Positions 7,749-21,567 of a stretch of 64,000 nt of DNA are shown in pieces. Position numbers and translations under genes: made by a program. Within the stretch, counting starts at the first letter, position 1. Every line of letters begins with the position of its first letter. Source of the DNA: Candidatus Omnitrophota bacterium. Its GTDB lineage: Bacteria; CAIJMQ01. The notes under the pieces are model-generated. The model was not told the DNA's origin, did no database searches, and worked only from the letters and a program-made list of their open reading frames with translations. The stretch is from positions 1 to 64,000 of the forward strand of contig JAHJCU010000004.1 of NCBI GenBank assembly GCA_018812925.1. The letters run 5' to 3'.

Positions 7749-9455
7749 ATGCGATTATCTAAAAGTTTTATAAATACTCTACGAGAAACACCAAAAGATG
7801 CGATAACTCCTTCGCATCAGTTGATGCTAAGAGCTGGTTTGGTTAGACAGTCTGCAAGCGGTCTTTATACGTATCTGCCATTTGGATTAAGAGCGATTCA
7901 AAAAGCAATAAATATCGTTCGCGAAGAAATGGATAAAGCCGACGCTTTAGAATTATCGCTTTCTATTTTACAACCCGCATCTCTTTGGAAAAAATCCGGC
8001 AGATGGGAACAATACGGCAAAGAAATGATGCGGCTACAAGACCGTAAAGATAACTTTTTATGTATAGGGCCCACACACGAAGAAATGATTACCGATTTAA
8101 TTTCGCAAACGGTGCGCAGTTACAAACAATTACCCATTACTCTTTATCAAATAAAATCCAAATTCCGAGATGAAATAAGACCCCGATTCGGCATGATACG
8201 CTGTCGTGAATTTACAATGAAAGATGCTTATAGTTTTGATGTTGACGAACAAGGACTGGAAGAAAGTTATCAGAAAATGTATGAGACATACAAAAAAATA
8301 TTTTCAAGATGCGGACTCGACTTTGAAATTGTGGAAGCAGACCCTGGACTTATGGGCGGAAATTTTTCTCATGAATTTATAGCGCCTTCCCAAAACGGCG
8401 AAGATACGATTATCAAATGCGCAAAATGTAGTTATAGAGCAAATCTCGAAATGGCGGAATGCCTGCCCGCCAAAGTTTCAGTGGCGGGTGGTAAAAATGA
8501 AGAAATCAGGGAGCTTAATACTCCCGGAATTAAAACAGTCGAAGAATTAAATAAATCTTTAAAAATTCCCGTTTCAGAAATGATTAAGACCTTGATTTTT
8601 GAAATTGATAACAAAAAATTTGTGGCAGCTTTGGTAAGAGGAGACCACGAAGTAAATCCCGCCAAACTAAAAAGATTGCTTGCGACTAATATATTAGAAA
8701 TGGCATCCGCAGAACAAATCGAAAAAGTTACAGGCGCACCTGTCGGATTTTCGGGACCCATAGGCTTAAAGGAAATTAAAATTGTTTGCGACTCATCAAT
8801 TTTATCAGAGCAAGCTTATCTTTGCGGCGCGAATAAAAAAGATAAACATCTTACAGGAGTAAATCCAGGCAAAGATTTTTCCGCCGATATCACTGCAGAT
8901 ATAAGATATATTATAGAAGAAGATTCTTGCCCAAAATGCGGCGATGAAATATCTTTTACAAAAGGTATAGAGTTGGGACACATATTTAAACTCGGCACGA
9001 AATATTCTGTTCCGCTTCAGGCAAAATTCATAGGTAAAGACAACAAAGAAAATCCGATTATAATGGGCTGTTACGGTATCGGAATAGACCGCATAATTGC
9101 GGTAGCCATTGAACAAAACCACGATAAGGACGGGGTTATCTTCCCCACTGCACTTGCTCCATATCAGGTTTTAATATTGCCTACAAATTATAAGGATGAA
9201 ATATTAAAGAAAAAAGCCGATGAAATTTATAACACACTAATTGAAAGCAGTGTTGAGGTTCTTATTGATGACAGGGACGAAACTACAGGTGTAAAATTCA
9301 AAGACGCGCATCTTTTAGGAATACCTTTGATTGTAGTCTTAGGCAGGAATTTTATTGAAAAAGGCGAAATAGAATTGGAAGTAAGAGGCAAAGAAAAAGA
9401 AATAATAAAAGAAAAAGGTATTGTAAATAAAATTTTAGCGCACTTAAAGACATAA
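7749..9455 (+). CDS. proS: Prolyl-tRNA synthetase
   Basis: Class II aaRS motifs; GPTHEEMITDLI, RDEIRPRFGMIRCREFTMKDAYSF, MGCYGIGIDRI, YbaK-like insertion domain. Confidence 0.98.
   Translation: MRLSKSFINTLRETPKDAITPSHQLMLRAGLVRQSASGLYTYLPFGLRAIQKAINIVREEMDKADALELSLSILQPASLWKKSGRWEQYGKEMMRLQDRKDNFLCIGPTHEEMITDLISQTVRSYKQLPITLYQIKSKFRDEIRPRFGMIRCREFTMKDAYSFDVDEQGLEESYQKMYETYKKIFSRCGLDFEIVEADPGLMGGNFSHEFIAPSQNGEDTIIKCAKCSYRANLEMAECLPAKVSVAGGKNEEIRELNTPGIKTVEELNKSLKIPVSEMIKTLIFEIDNKKFVAALVRGDHEVNPAKLKRLLATNILEMASAEQIEKVTGAPVGFSGPIGLKEIKIVCDSSILSEQAYLCGANKKDKHLTGVNPGKDFSADITADIRYIIEEDSCPKCGDEISFTKGIELGHIFKLGTKYSVPLQAKFIGKDNKENPIIMGCYGIGIDRIIAVAIEQNHDKDGVIFPTALAPYQVLILPTNYKDEILKKKADEIYNTLIESSVEVLIDDRDETTGVKFKDAHLLGIPLIVVLGRNFIEKGEIELEVRGKEKEIIKEKGIVNKILAHLKT
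8463..8490. repeat. CCCGCC..GGCGGG hairpin inside proS
   Basis: CCCGCCA aagtttcag TGGCGGG, 7-bp perfect stem, encodes LPAKVSVAGG in a variable loop. Confidence 0.6.
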
Positions 9456-9469
9456 AAATAAATAACCCA

Positions 9470-9928
9470 ATGAACGAAAAAGAATTAAACGAAATAACTT
9501 CCGGCACTCTGGGTCTTATTATGTGGAGGAATTGTTTTTCCGTTAAGCTCTTCGACCAAGAATTAATTGTTAGAATTCCTTTCAAAAAAGCGAGCATCCC
9601 GCTGACCGATATATATAAAGTAAAATTGCAGGGCTATATGAGATATCGTTTTGGAATTTCATATGCATTATCCGGTAAATACCTAAAGATTTTACACCGC
9701 ACTCCTAAAACACCGCAAAACATATGTTTTCTGACAGAGAATTGGAATGCTTGGGTTGATATGTTTAAAAAGAGAGGAATTTTGGTTGATATTAGCGAAG
9801 CAGATGGTCCACAACTTAACGCAAAATTAGTTAAAGGAATAACATTATTTTTTATCATCATAAGCAGTATATTGGCAATTGCGGCTCTGGTTGTTGCGAT
9901 AATCGCATTTATAAAAACAAGGGGATAA
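9470..9928 (+). CDS. Hypothetical protein with C-terminal TM segment
   Basis: 152 aa; hydrophobic FFIIISSILAIAALVVAIIAFI near the C-terminus. Confidence 0.6.
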   Translation: MNEKELNEITSGTLGLIMWRNCFSVKLFDQELIVRIPFKKASIPLTDIYKVKLQGYMRYRFGISYALSGKYLKILHRTPKTPQNICFLTENWNAWVDMFKKRGILVDISEADGPQLNAKLVKGITLFFIIISSILAIAALVVAIIAFIKTRG

Positions 9929-10040
9929 TCTATCTTCAGTTAGAAGAAGACATTTTACAAATATTCAATATAGTAAAACCGCAATCCTGTGACGGTATAA
10001 AATTTCTCCGATAATATCCGAAAATTTTTTCTAAAAGCAC

Positions 10041-10070
10041 TTGACAAGCGAAAATCATAAAGCGTATAAT
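10041..10070 (+). promoter_or_regulatory. Sigma70-type promoter of the rRNA operon
   Basis: TTGACA (10041-10046), 18-bp spacer, TATAAT (10065-10070). Confidence 0.75.
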
Positions 10071-10112
10071 GTTCGCTCTTTGACCCAAGAATGATCAGGG
10101 TCAAGGAAAAAC

Positions 10113-10126
10113 TGCTCTTTGGAAAA
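10113..10126 (+). promoter_or_regulatory. boxA-like antitermination site in the rRNA leader
   Basis: TGCTCTTTGGAAAA; a related GTTCTTTGACAATTG lies in the 16S-23S spacer near 12214. Confidence 0.45.
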
Positions 10127-10290
10127 CTAAATAGAAGTGTTTCTCTTGAGTCACAATTAGTTAATTTAAAGTCAATTTACCCGTCCCGTTAGAAATTTAG
10201 AAATAACTTTCTTATACGGGACACACGAGTCACTTGAAACTCACAAAAATTTGAGAAAATTTCTGTAATTTTTGAAAGAATTTTCATTTT

Positions 10291-11858
<1,568 letters not shown>

Positions 11859-11969
11859 CTTTTCATTTTATTACTTAACTCTGCATTTTGCAGGTTGTTG
11901 GAGGTAATAAAATGCGAGAAAGCAAGAAGTACAAGGGAAACATTTTCTATTTTAGACTTTATACTTTCA

Positions 11970-12043
11970 GGGCCTATAGCTCAGTTGGCTAGAGCGCACC
12001 CCTGATAAGGGTGAGGTGCTCCGTTCGAATCGGAGTAGGCCCA
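11970..12043 (+). tRNA. tRNA-Ile (GAT)
   Basis: Cloverleaf GGGCCTA..TAGGCCC, anticodon loop CTGATAA, in the 16S-23S spacer. Confidence 0.96.
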
Positions 12044-12094
12044 CCCAGTTAAATATTGAATATTTCTTTTTTAATATTTGGTTTTAACAAACAG

Positions 12095-12167
12095 GGGGGT
12101 GTAGCTCAGCTGGGAGAGCGCGTGCTTTGCAAGCATGAGGTCGTCGGTTCAAACCCGATCACCTCCA
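12095..12167 (+). tRNA. tRNA-Ala (TGC)
   Basis: Acceptor GGGGGTG/CACCTCC, anticodon loop TTTGCAA. Confidence 0.96.
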
Positions 12168-12267
12168 CTAAAAAATTTTAGCCTCGTTAGAAGATATATT
12201 CTTGCGAGGTGAAGTTCTTTGACAATTGTATATTGGTTGATGAAAAAAAATAGGTAAAAATATCTGC

Positions 12268-15236
<2,969 letters not shown>

Positions 15237-15302
15237 TTTTTTGTAGTTCTTATATCTTGTTTTTTTCATCAACCAGTACACTTGTCTTTATTAATTTATT
15301 TT

Positions 15303-15423
15303 TGCCTCGTGATCATACCTCGGGGGGCAACACCCGTTCCCATTTCGAACACGGCCGTTAAGCCTTCGGGGGCCGATGGTACTATTCCTGCAATGGAATG
15401 GGAGAGTTGGTCGTTGCGAGGCA
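15303..15423 (+). rRNA. 5S rRNA
   Basis: TGCCTCG..CGAGGCA terminal stem, CCCATTTCGAACACGGCCGTTAAG core. Confidence 0.93.
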
Positions 15424-15747
15424 TTTTTTTATTTGCCTTTTTTTAGGCAAATAACCTTAGTCGTTTTGATTTAAGAATTAAATCAGACGGAGGTAAGAAT
15501 AAGATGTATTTTTAAGCAGATAATAACCCCCCTTGTTTTGATTTGCTAATAACAATTTCAGAAGTAATAGTGAATCTATAGGAAAGCGAATCAGAGGGGA
15601 TAGAAATATCCGGTTTTAATTTTTTAATTGTGGATTTTACTTTTTCGTTTTTACTTTTAATTTCTTACTTTCCCACTCCCCTACTCTGCAGATTTTTGAT
15701 TTATACAACTTTGCGGAAAATAAGAATTTTATTTTTGGAAGAACTAC

Positions 15748-16347
15748 TTACTTCTTATAACCTACGGGGACAATGTAAAGCGACTGACAACCTTCGGGTA
15801 ACGCAAGTATCTTATCAACCTCTTCATCATTAAAAGCGCCTATAGAAACAGAACCCAAACCTAAAACTACCGCCTGCAACTGAATATTCTGCGCAACGTG
15901 ACCTGCTTCAATATACATATATGTTATTCCACGCCCCCCATATTTATCGGTTATCCTTGTCGAAACCCCGCATATAACAATATCAACAGCCGCGTGCTCT
16001 ACAGATGTTTGCCCTAACGAAGAAAATGCCAACTTAGTTCTTAGGTCCTTACTTCCCAAAATCTCTAAAGTATGCCCATTGGGAACATAATGAAAAAAAC
16101 CGTACTTGCTTAAAAGATAAATTTCGAGCGGATATAACGCGCCTGCGGAAGGAACTGCACGCAACCTTGAATCACCACTTTTTCCTGTTATCCCCTGAGC
16201 CGCCCACAAAAGCTGAGAGATTTCTTTAATACTCAACTCTTTATTTGAAAAATCTCTTTTCGAACGCCTTTTTGTAATCGCCTCTTCCAAAGAAATTTTG
16301 CTTCTATCTGCAGGTTGTGGAAGATAGATTACTTTTTCCTCTCTCAT
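15748..16347 (-). CDS. SagB/ThcOx-type nitroreductase family protein
   Basis: RRSKRDFSNKELSIKEISQLLWAAQGITG, RAVPSAGALYPLEIYLL, EAGHVAQNIQLQAVVLGLGSVSIGAF. Confidence 0.9.
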   Translation of the reverse strand: MREEKVIYLPQPADRSKISLEEAITKRRSKRDFSNKELSIKEISQLLWAAQGITGKSGDSRLRAVPSAGALYPLEIYLLSKYGFFHYVPNGHTLEILGSKDLRTKLAFSSLGQTSVEHAAVDIVICGVSTRITDKYGGRGITYMYIEAGHVAQNIQLQAVVLGLGSVSIGAFNDEEVDKILALPEGCQSLYIVPVGYKK

Positions 16348-16385
16348 TACTTTCTCACTAAATTTTTCCTTAGATTACATTTAAA

Positions 16386-16649
16386 TTATCCGTATTTAAT
16401 TTTCATAACCAAAATTGCAATAACTAACACCAAAGTTACCGAATTAGCTAAAATTACGGGTGTCTGCATTATTAAAATTCCGTATATGAGCCACAAAAAA
16501 ATACCAAAAGACAAAATTATAAAAGTAACAAGAGAAATGTCTTTCGTATGCTTTGTCTTAAATATCTGTATCGCCTGCGGTAAAAACGAAACCGTAGATA
16601 ACACCGCCGCCATCAATCCTATAATGAAACCCCACTGATTAATTTCCAT
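16386..16649 (-). CDS. SemiSWEET-type transporter (MtN3/PQ-loop family)
   Basis: GLMAAVLSTVSFLPQAIQIFKTKHTKDISLVTFIILSFGIFLWLIYGI; true ATG at 16649. Confidence 0.88.
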   Translation of the reverse strand: MEINQWGFIIGLMAAVLSTVSFLPQAIQIFKTKHTKDISLVTFIILSFGIFLWLIYGILIMQTPVILANSVTLVLVIAILVMKIKYG

Positions 16650-18033
16650 GTATATATTCACTCCTTTTAAGTTGTATTTGGGATTGCCAGACAAGGTCAT
16701 AATTCTCATAAGCAGGCGAATCTTTTTCAAATGTTCTTTTGGCTCCAAAATCGTCCTGCATATTCGGTCCAAAACTATAAACTTTGAACCCGCCGATTTG
16801 GCGGGAATATACTAAATCTTTTCCGCTGAACGGGTCAACAGGAACTTCGTTTAACAATTTGGCGGATACTAACTCCTCTAACTTTTCGGGATAATTTCCG
16901 TTATTTGCCCTATGATAAACTTTCAAAGCAAGACCGGTTCTGCAAATATCAATATCTGCCTGATGTCTTGCTACTACTTCCCGTACTCTACCGAGGGCCG
17001 GTAAAATTAATCTCGTTAAAACACAGTATTTAGGAATATCTTCTTCTATTTGATCCTTAACATATTCATAAAATGGGATATTATAAGAACCCTGTATTTC
17101 TGATATTAATGTTAGATAATAAGTGAAGTCTTTTTTTTGAATTGGTCGGAAAAGACGGGTTGGGTATAATATCATCCACAAAGGCATTCCTCCCCACATT
17201 CCCATTTCCCTTGGCGATATTTTACCATGCATCACTTCCTCAAATGCCCAAACTCCCATATAAACCCTTTCCCCATCCATACATTTAATAAAAGGTTCAA
17301 TACCTTGGTGGAAAGAGAGTTCATTAATTATTAAATTTGCTTTTTCAACGGAAATACCCATCAAGTCCGATGTGCCTTTAATACATTCCATTATGATTCC
17401 ATCACACGCAATCCTTGCCAACTGTGATATTAGAATCGGCTCGTCTTTCAGATGGTTGGAAATTTTTAAACCAAGAAGAAGCGTATCAAACGCCTGAGAA
17501 TTTTGTCCTGCCTCTGCTTCAAGCAAAGCTTTTACGCAGAGTAATCTGGCTGAATTTCGCATCTTTGAAAGATGTAGCAATGGTATTGCAGGCCCTTTTT
17601 CATATTCCAAATTAAATCTGCATTTAGGTTTGCGTGAACCTTCTTCAAGAATCGCGTAAATATTCTGCATCTCTTTCGAATTGATTAGTTGAGGGATTTC
17701 TTGTCTTTGCTCGTCAGTCAATTGCGACATATTAGAATAAGATTTAAGCTCCTTGCTGATTTTTGTCAGTTTATCTACACTACTTTTTCCTTCCCCTTTC
17801 ATCAACACAAACGCCTTGTTATAAATTATCGCCGCATTTTCTTCGTCCGGTACTGGCACAGGAATAATTTCGGCAATAGTCATAGGTCTGCCCTGACTTT
17901 TTAATTCGGCAATTTTATTATTCAGTTGAATGCTGAATACAATATTAAAGATCGTATGCACAACAATAATCAGAGCGATTAAACTGCCGAATATAATCCC
18001 TAACACTTTTAAATCTTTTTTGCCTTTACTCAT
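16639..18033 (-). CDS. Hypothetical membrane-anchored protein
   Basis: 464 aa with N-terminal TM; C-terminus PVDPFSGKDLVYSRQIGGFKVYSFGPN. Confidence 0.65.
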   Translation of the reverse strand: MSKGKKDLKVLGIIFGSLIALIIVVHTIFNIVFSIQLNNKIAELKSQGRPMTIAEIIPVPVPDEENAAIIYNKAFVLMKGEGKSSVDKLTKISKELKSYSNMSQLTDEQRQEIPQLINSKEMQNIYAILEEGSRKPKCRFNLEYEKGPAIPLLHLSKMRNSARLLCVKALLEAEAGQNSQAFDTLLLGLKISNHLKDEPILISQLARIACDGIIMECIKGTSDLMGISVEKANLIINELSFHQGIEPFIKCMDGERVYMGVWAFEEVMHGKISPREMGMWGGMPLWMILYPTRLFRPIQKKDFTYYLTLISEIQGSYNIPFYEYVKDQIEEDIPKYCVLTRLILPALGRVREVVARHQADIDICRTGLALKVYHRANNGNYPEKLEELVSAKLLNEVPVDPFSGKDLVYSRQIGGFKVYSFGPNMQDDFGAKRTFEKDSPAYENYDLVWQSQIQLKRSEYIHGN

Positions 18034-18058
18034 AAGTCCTCTGCAATTTAAATAAATT

Positions 18059-18340
18059 TTACCGATATTTACGCAAGTAGCGTTTTACATCATCATGATT
18101 ACCAACTAATACGAGATAATATGTATTATCTTCTGCTTTTACTACTACACGCAACCTTAACCCTGCACGAAATTCATACTTATTATGATTTATCTTCTTA
18201 AAACCCAAACCGACAGGAGCATCGCCGCTAAGAATAAAATTATTGAATTTCTCTAAACTCTCTATAAGTTGTTCTTTGTCGGCAGGACTAAGTTTCTTAG
18301 CCAAGCGTTCAAATGAAGGAAGAACTACAATCTGTCTCAT
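18059..18340 (-). CDS. RelE/ParE-superfamily toxin-like protein
   Basis: VVLPSFERLAKKLSPADKEQLIESLEKF..GLGFKKINHNKYEFRAGLRLRVVVKAEDNTYYLVLVGNHDDVKRYL; overlaps the antitoxin stop. Confidence 0.75.
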   Translation of the reverse strand: MRQIVVLPSFERLAKKLSPADKEQLIESLEKFNNFILSGDAPVGLGFKKINHNKYEFRAGLRLRVVVKAEDNTYYLVLVGNHDDVKRYLRKYR

Positions 18341-18600
18341 TTAGTCAACTTTTTAATATAGCTTGAGAATTCTTTGTCGGATTTAAATATTTTCCCTTTA
18401 TCCTTCTCCTTCTCTACAATACGGTCAATAGCTTGTAGTTCCGCTGCGGTATAGCGTGGATTTATATCAACAGGAATAAGTTTAATATAATTATCTTCTA
18501 TATCCACCGAAAATAATTCTTCCTGTTTCAAGTTCAGTCTCTTTACAATAGCATTTGGCAATGTAATCTGATTTTTTGCTTTTAGTTTGGTTATAGTCAT
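18337..18600 (-). CDS. AbrB/SpoVT-like antitoxin
   Basis: MTITKLKAKNQITLPNAIVKRLNLKQEELFSVDIEDNYIKLIPV; ATG at 18600. Confidence 0.8.
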   Translation of the reverse strand: MTITKLKAKNQITLPNAIVKRLNLKQEELFSVDIEDNYIKLIPVDINPRYTAAELQAIDRIVEKEKDKGKIFKSDKEFSSYIKKLTK

Positions 18601-18696
18601 TGTTTTTACCTCCGTGAAAAAATATAACACAAATAGGAAAGTATGTAAAGTTGGAAATTCTCACCGTATATAAAGAACAGAAGTAATTGTAAGTTT

Positions 18697-18772
18697 TCAG
18701 GGTTTAGTTCTAAGTCTTAAGTTTAAAATCTTTTAATTACCATTTACCATTTACCGATTACTAATTACGGTT
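18697..18772. repeat. Heptad array
   Basis: GGGTTTA GTTCTAA GTCTTAA GTTTAAA ATCTTTT AATTACC ATTTACC ATTTACC GATTACT AATTACG. Confidence 0.75.
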
Positions 18773-18887
18773 TTTTCCCCCTACATTTCTTCGAAATATA
18801 ACAGGGGGACAAGGATTTACGGTTTTCGCTATAATCAAGAACCTATTTTTATTTACGAAAACCGATTTTTCAAAAAAGAAAGAACTA

Positions 18888-19439
18888 TCATTGCTTTTTT
18901 GAAAAATTCCTGCCTATACTTTTTAAAATCTCCAACTTCTCATCCAAATTCTGCCTCTTAACCGGAACAACATCAACCAAAACAAATCCGCATCTTTGCA
19001 ATATCTTTTCCAGATTAACTGTGCATTCAGGCGCTCCCCCTCCCCCACCGCCTGCAACACAAACACCAATAGCGCGTTTGCCTTCAATTCCGCTCTTACC
19101 TGCTTCATTCATACAAGTGCGTCTTAAACGGTCAAGAAAAGCGCGTAAACTTTCACTTAAGTCGCTGAAATATACGGGAGTGGCAAAAACAACCGCCTGT
19201 GAATCTTTTATCTTCTCAACAAGCATTTTAAAATCGTCATCAATGATACATTTACCTTCAGTACGGCAGATACCCCAGCCGTCATCATTACATTGACGAC
19301 ATCGCTGGATATCCATATTCACCAAAAAGAATTCCTCTGTAGTAGCGCTTGCATCCTTTAGTCCTTCAATTAACGCCCCCGTCGCCTTTGCCGTCTGCCC
19401 CTTATTATTTCTGCTGCCAGTTATTACTATTGTTTTCAT
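18888..19439 (-). CDS. Flavodoxin-fold NADPH-dependent FMN reductase / iron-sulfur flavoprotein
   Basis: MKTIVITGSRNNKGQTAKATGALIEG, CRQCNDDGWGICRTEGKCIIDDD, FATPVYFSDLSESLRAFLDR. Confidence 0.88.
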   Translation of the reverse strand: MKTIVITGSRNNKGQTAKATGALIEGLKDASATTEEFFLVNMDIQRCRQCNDDGWGICRTEGKCIIDDDFKMLVEKIKDSQAVVFATPVYFSDLSESLRAFLDRLRRTCMNEAGKSGIEGKRAIGVCVAGGGGGGAPECTVNLEKILQRCGFVLVDVVPVKRQNLDEKLEILKSIGRNFSKKQ

Positions 19440-19449
19440 TTTTTCTCCT

Positions 19450-19677
19450 TTAATCATTTTTATAGTGTTTAATATTATTCTTAATCCAATCCCAATCTGG
19501 ATTCCCATGATTAAAAAATGATTTGAAATTATCTTTCAACCACTCATAATAATCATTTTCTACATACAAGCAGAATGTTTCAACTAAGTCCGACTTTTTA
19601 ATTCCTTCCAGGCTCCCCATTCCTCTTTCTTGTAAATTCTCATCCAAAAACTCTTTAACTATCTCTCTATCAAGCAT
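19450..19677 (-). CDS. Small hypothetical protein (75 aa) in HNH operon
   Basis: ATG directly abuts the upstream stop (19675-19680). Confidence 0.55.
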   Translation of the reverse strand: MLDREIVKEFLDENLQERGMGSLEGIKKSDLVETFCLYVENDYYEWLKDNFKSFFNHGNPDWDWIKNNIKHYKND

Positions 19678-19914
19678 TTATTCCCCCTCCTGAAAATCTT
19701 TTGTTAGTTGGTAAAGTTCACCGAAGAAACTTTTATATTTCCTTGACTTTGCAGACTGATAATCTGCGAGAAAACGCTGGGCGAATAAAAGCAGTGTTCT
19801 TCTATTGATGATGTCTTGAGGATAAGGTCCGTCTATTTGGGGTTTATTGTAATGTGTCTCAAATTTTATAGTTTCCCATTCTCGGTTAGGATTTATTGCT
19901 CTAATTTTGGTCAT
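19678..19914 (-). CDS. Small hypothetical protein (about 78 aa) in HNH operon
   Basis: MTKIRAINPNREWETIKFETHYNKPQIDGPYPQDIINRRTLLLFAQRFLADYQ; ATG at 19914 overlaps the HNH stop region. Confidence 0.6.
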   Translation of the reverse strand: MTKIRAINPNREWETIKFETHYNKPQIDGPYPQDIINRRTLLLFAQRFLADYQSAKSRKYKSFFGELYQLTKDFQEGE

Positions 19915-19915
19915 T

Positions 19916-20845
19916 CTATCCTCTGAACTTCTTTTCATTATGCCATATAATAAACTCCTGCCCTATACAAGAATTTTCTCCTTCTGGAATACTAAGTTGA
20001 ACTCCATGTAATGCATAATAGTTTTTCCCATTATTAAAATCGGTTTTTATTCTTTTACTTACTTCAAAGTGATAATCTGGGCTAATGGTTGCATACCCTG
20101 AATCAAGGAGTTTATGAATATCAGCTCTAAGGAGAATGCCGTTATCTAAACGATGCGGTCCATTCTCACTGAACGGTTTAATATGAGAGGCTTCAAGCGT
20201 TGAGAGAGCCCGTTCCTGTGTTACGGCACATCTCCGATGATAAGCATCGGTTACCATAACCCTAAAACTACCTTGTCCAAGACGAGGCGTTGTTAAAATA
20301 GGAGTTCCATAACGAGCAAGTTCCTCAGCAACACCTACAAATGAGCCCACCTCATGTTTTACGCCTTGCAATTGAAGCATAACTTTTTCCCAAAGGTCTT
20401 TACCGATAGCATCCTCTGTATTGTATCCTTTCCCTCTAACTATATTAGAACTCCAATCTTGAGGTACAGGAATCCAATCTTCTTCAGAAAAGAAAAAAGG
20501 CTGTTCCAATAAAATACATCCGATTTTGTAATCTTCAATTGCAGATTGAGAATGCTTATAATGTTCAATTCTAAGCCGCATTTCTCCAAGGGAAAATGCG
20601 CCATTTTTTTCTTCAAAAGCATTCCACGCCAAACTAACTGGCAATTCCGAATAATGTGCAAAAAAACCTCCGCCTACAATAAAATTCTTAGGTGAGTGTA
20701 ACTTAAATAGAAAGGGTTCGCCAGAACTCAGAGCGCGAAATTGACCTGATGCACTTGGTTGCCAGAAATTTAATTCGTCTAATTCTGGTTTTGCTGATAG
20801 GAACTGATACCAATTAAAATCTGTAATACCAACAAAGATACGCAT
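19916..20845 (-). CDS. HNH endonuclease with N-terminal PUA/EVE-like domain
   Basis: HRRCAVTQERALSTLEASHIKPFSENGPHRLDNGILLRADIHKLLDSGYATI HNH core; N-term FVGITDFNWYQFL..NFWQP..FRAL..GEPFLFKLHSPKNFIVGGGFFAHY. Confidence 0.88.
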   Translation of the reverse strand: MRIFVGITDFNWYQFLSAKPELDELNFWQPSASGQFRALSSGEPFLFKLHSPKNFIVGGGFFAHYSELPVSLAWNAFEEKNGAFSLGEMRLRIEHYKHSQSAIEDYKIGCILLEQPFFFSEEDWIPVPQDWSSNIVRGKGYNTEDAIGKDLWEKVMLQLQGVKHEVGSFVGVAEELARYGTPILTTPRLGQGSFRVMVTDAYHRRCAVTQERALSTLEASHIKPFSENGPHRLDNGILLRADIHKLLDSGYATISPDYHFEVSKRIKTDFNNGKNYYALHGVQLSIPEGENSCIGQEFIIWHNEKKFRG

Positions 20846-20884
20846 TTTGTATTTCTATTTTAAAAAGTTATATCTATTCTTTTC

Positions 20885-20930
20885 TACTAGTATCAAGCAT
20901 CCAGTATCAAGCATCCAGTATCTAGTATCG
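20885..20930. repeat. Heptad array
   Basis: AGTATCA AGCATCC AGTATCA AGCATCC AGTATCT AGTATCG. Confidence 0.85.
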
Positions 20931-20954
20931 ATAATCTTTTGATTAAGTATTGCC

Positions 20955-21503
20955 TTACAACCACGGGACGCTTTCGTATGTCTTGTCAGAAGCTTTAACA
21001 AGATGGGGATGTTCAACGGCTATTCTTAACCGTAAAAGATAAAACACCGCCAGAAAATCTTTTACTTCCGATATCAGCCCTTCAGAACCAGTAAAAATTT
21101 GTATAAACTGCTTAAATGTATCTTTGGCATATTCTTTACCTGTATGTGTGTTTATTTTATTTTCTAGATAAAAAATTATCTTCGCAAGTTCCCCCAGCTG
21201 TAGCCAGACACCTTTACAACCGGAGCATTTATCAATAATAATTTGGGAATCCATATATTTCAAAGCCAACATTATTCCATAGCATTTAGGACAAATCTTT
21301 CCTTGTGAAGAAGTGCTTAATTTTTTCGCATCTTCGCCAAAAGGGTCAAAGTCAAGCCATCTTAAATCATCATCTGCTCTGTCTTTTGCTTTTTGTAGTT
21401 CATCTCTATCAAACCATTTGCCTTTACACTTAATACATTCGTCAATCATAATACCCTTGCAATCAATTTGTTTTAATTCACCTTGGCAATCCGGACATTT
21501 CAT
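20955..21503 (-). CDS. zf-TFIIB-type double zinc-finger protein
   Basis: CPDCQGELKQIDCKGIMIDECIKCKGKWFDRDEL and CPKCYGIMLALKYMDSQIIIDKCSGCKGVWLQLGEL. Confidence 0.85.
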   Translation of the reverse strand: MKCPDCQGELKQIDCKGIMIDECIKCKGKWFDRDELQKAKDRADDDLRWLDFDPFGEDAKKLSTSSQGKICPKCYGIMLALKYMDSQIIIDKCSGCKGVWLQLGELAKIIFYLENKINTHTGKEYAKDTFKQFIQIFTGSEGLISEVKDFLAVFYLLRLRIAVEHPHLVKASDKTYESVPWL

Positions 21504-21567
21504 ATTTCCCTCCTTGGGTTAAAAAACTATTTTGAATATCCATACGGAATTTGCTTCTACTAGCATC

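Noticed and set aside
15475-15600. Possible small RNA or riboswitch downstream of the rRNA operon
   Set aside because: A few complementary segments (e.g. CCCC..GGGG, GATTTAAGAATTAAATC) but no recognisable conserved RNA motif.
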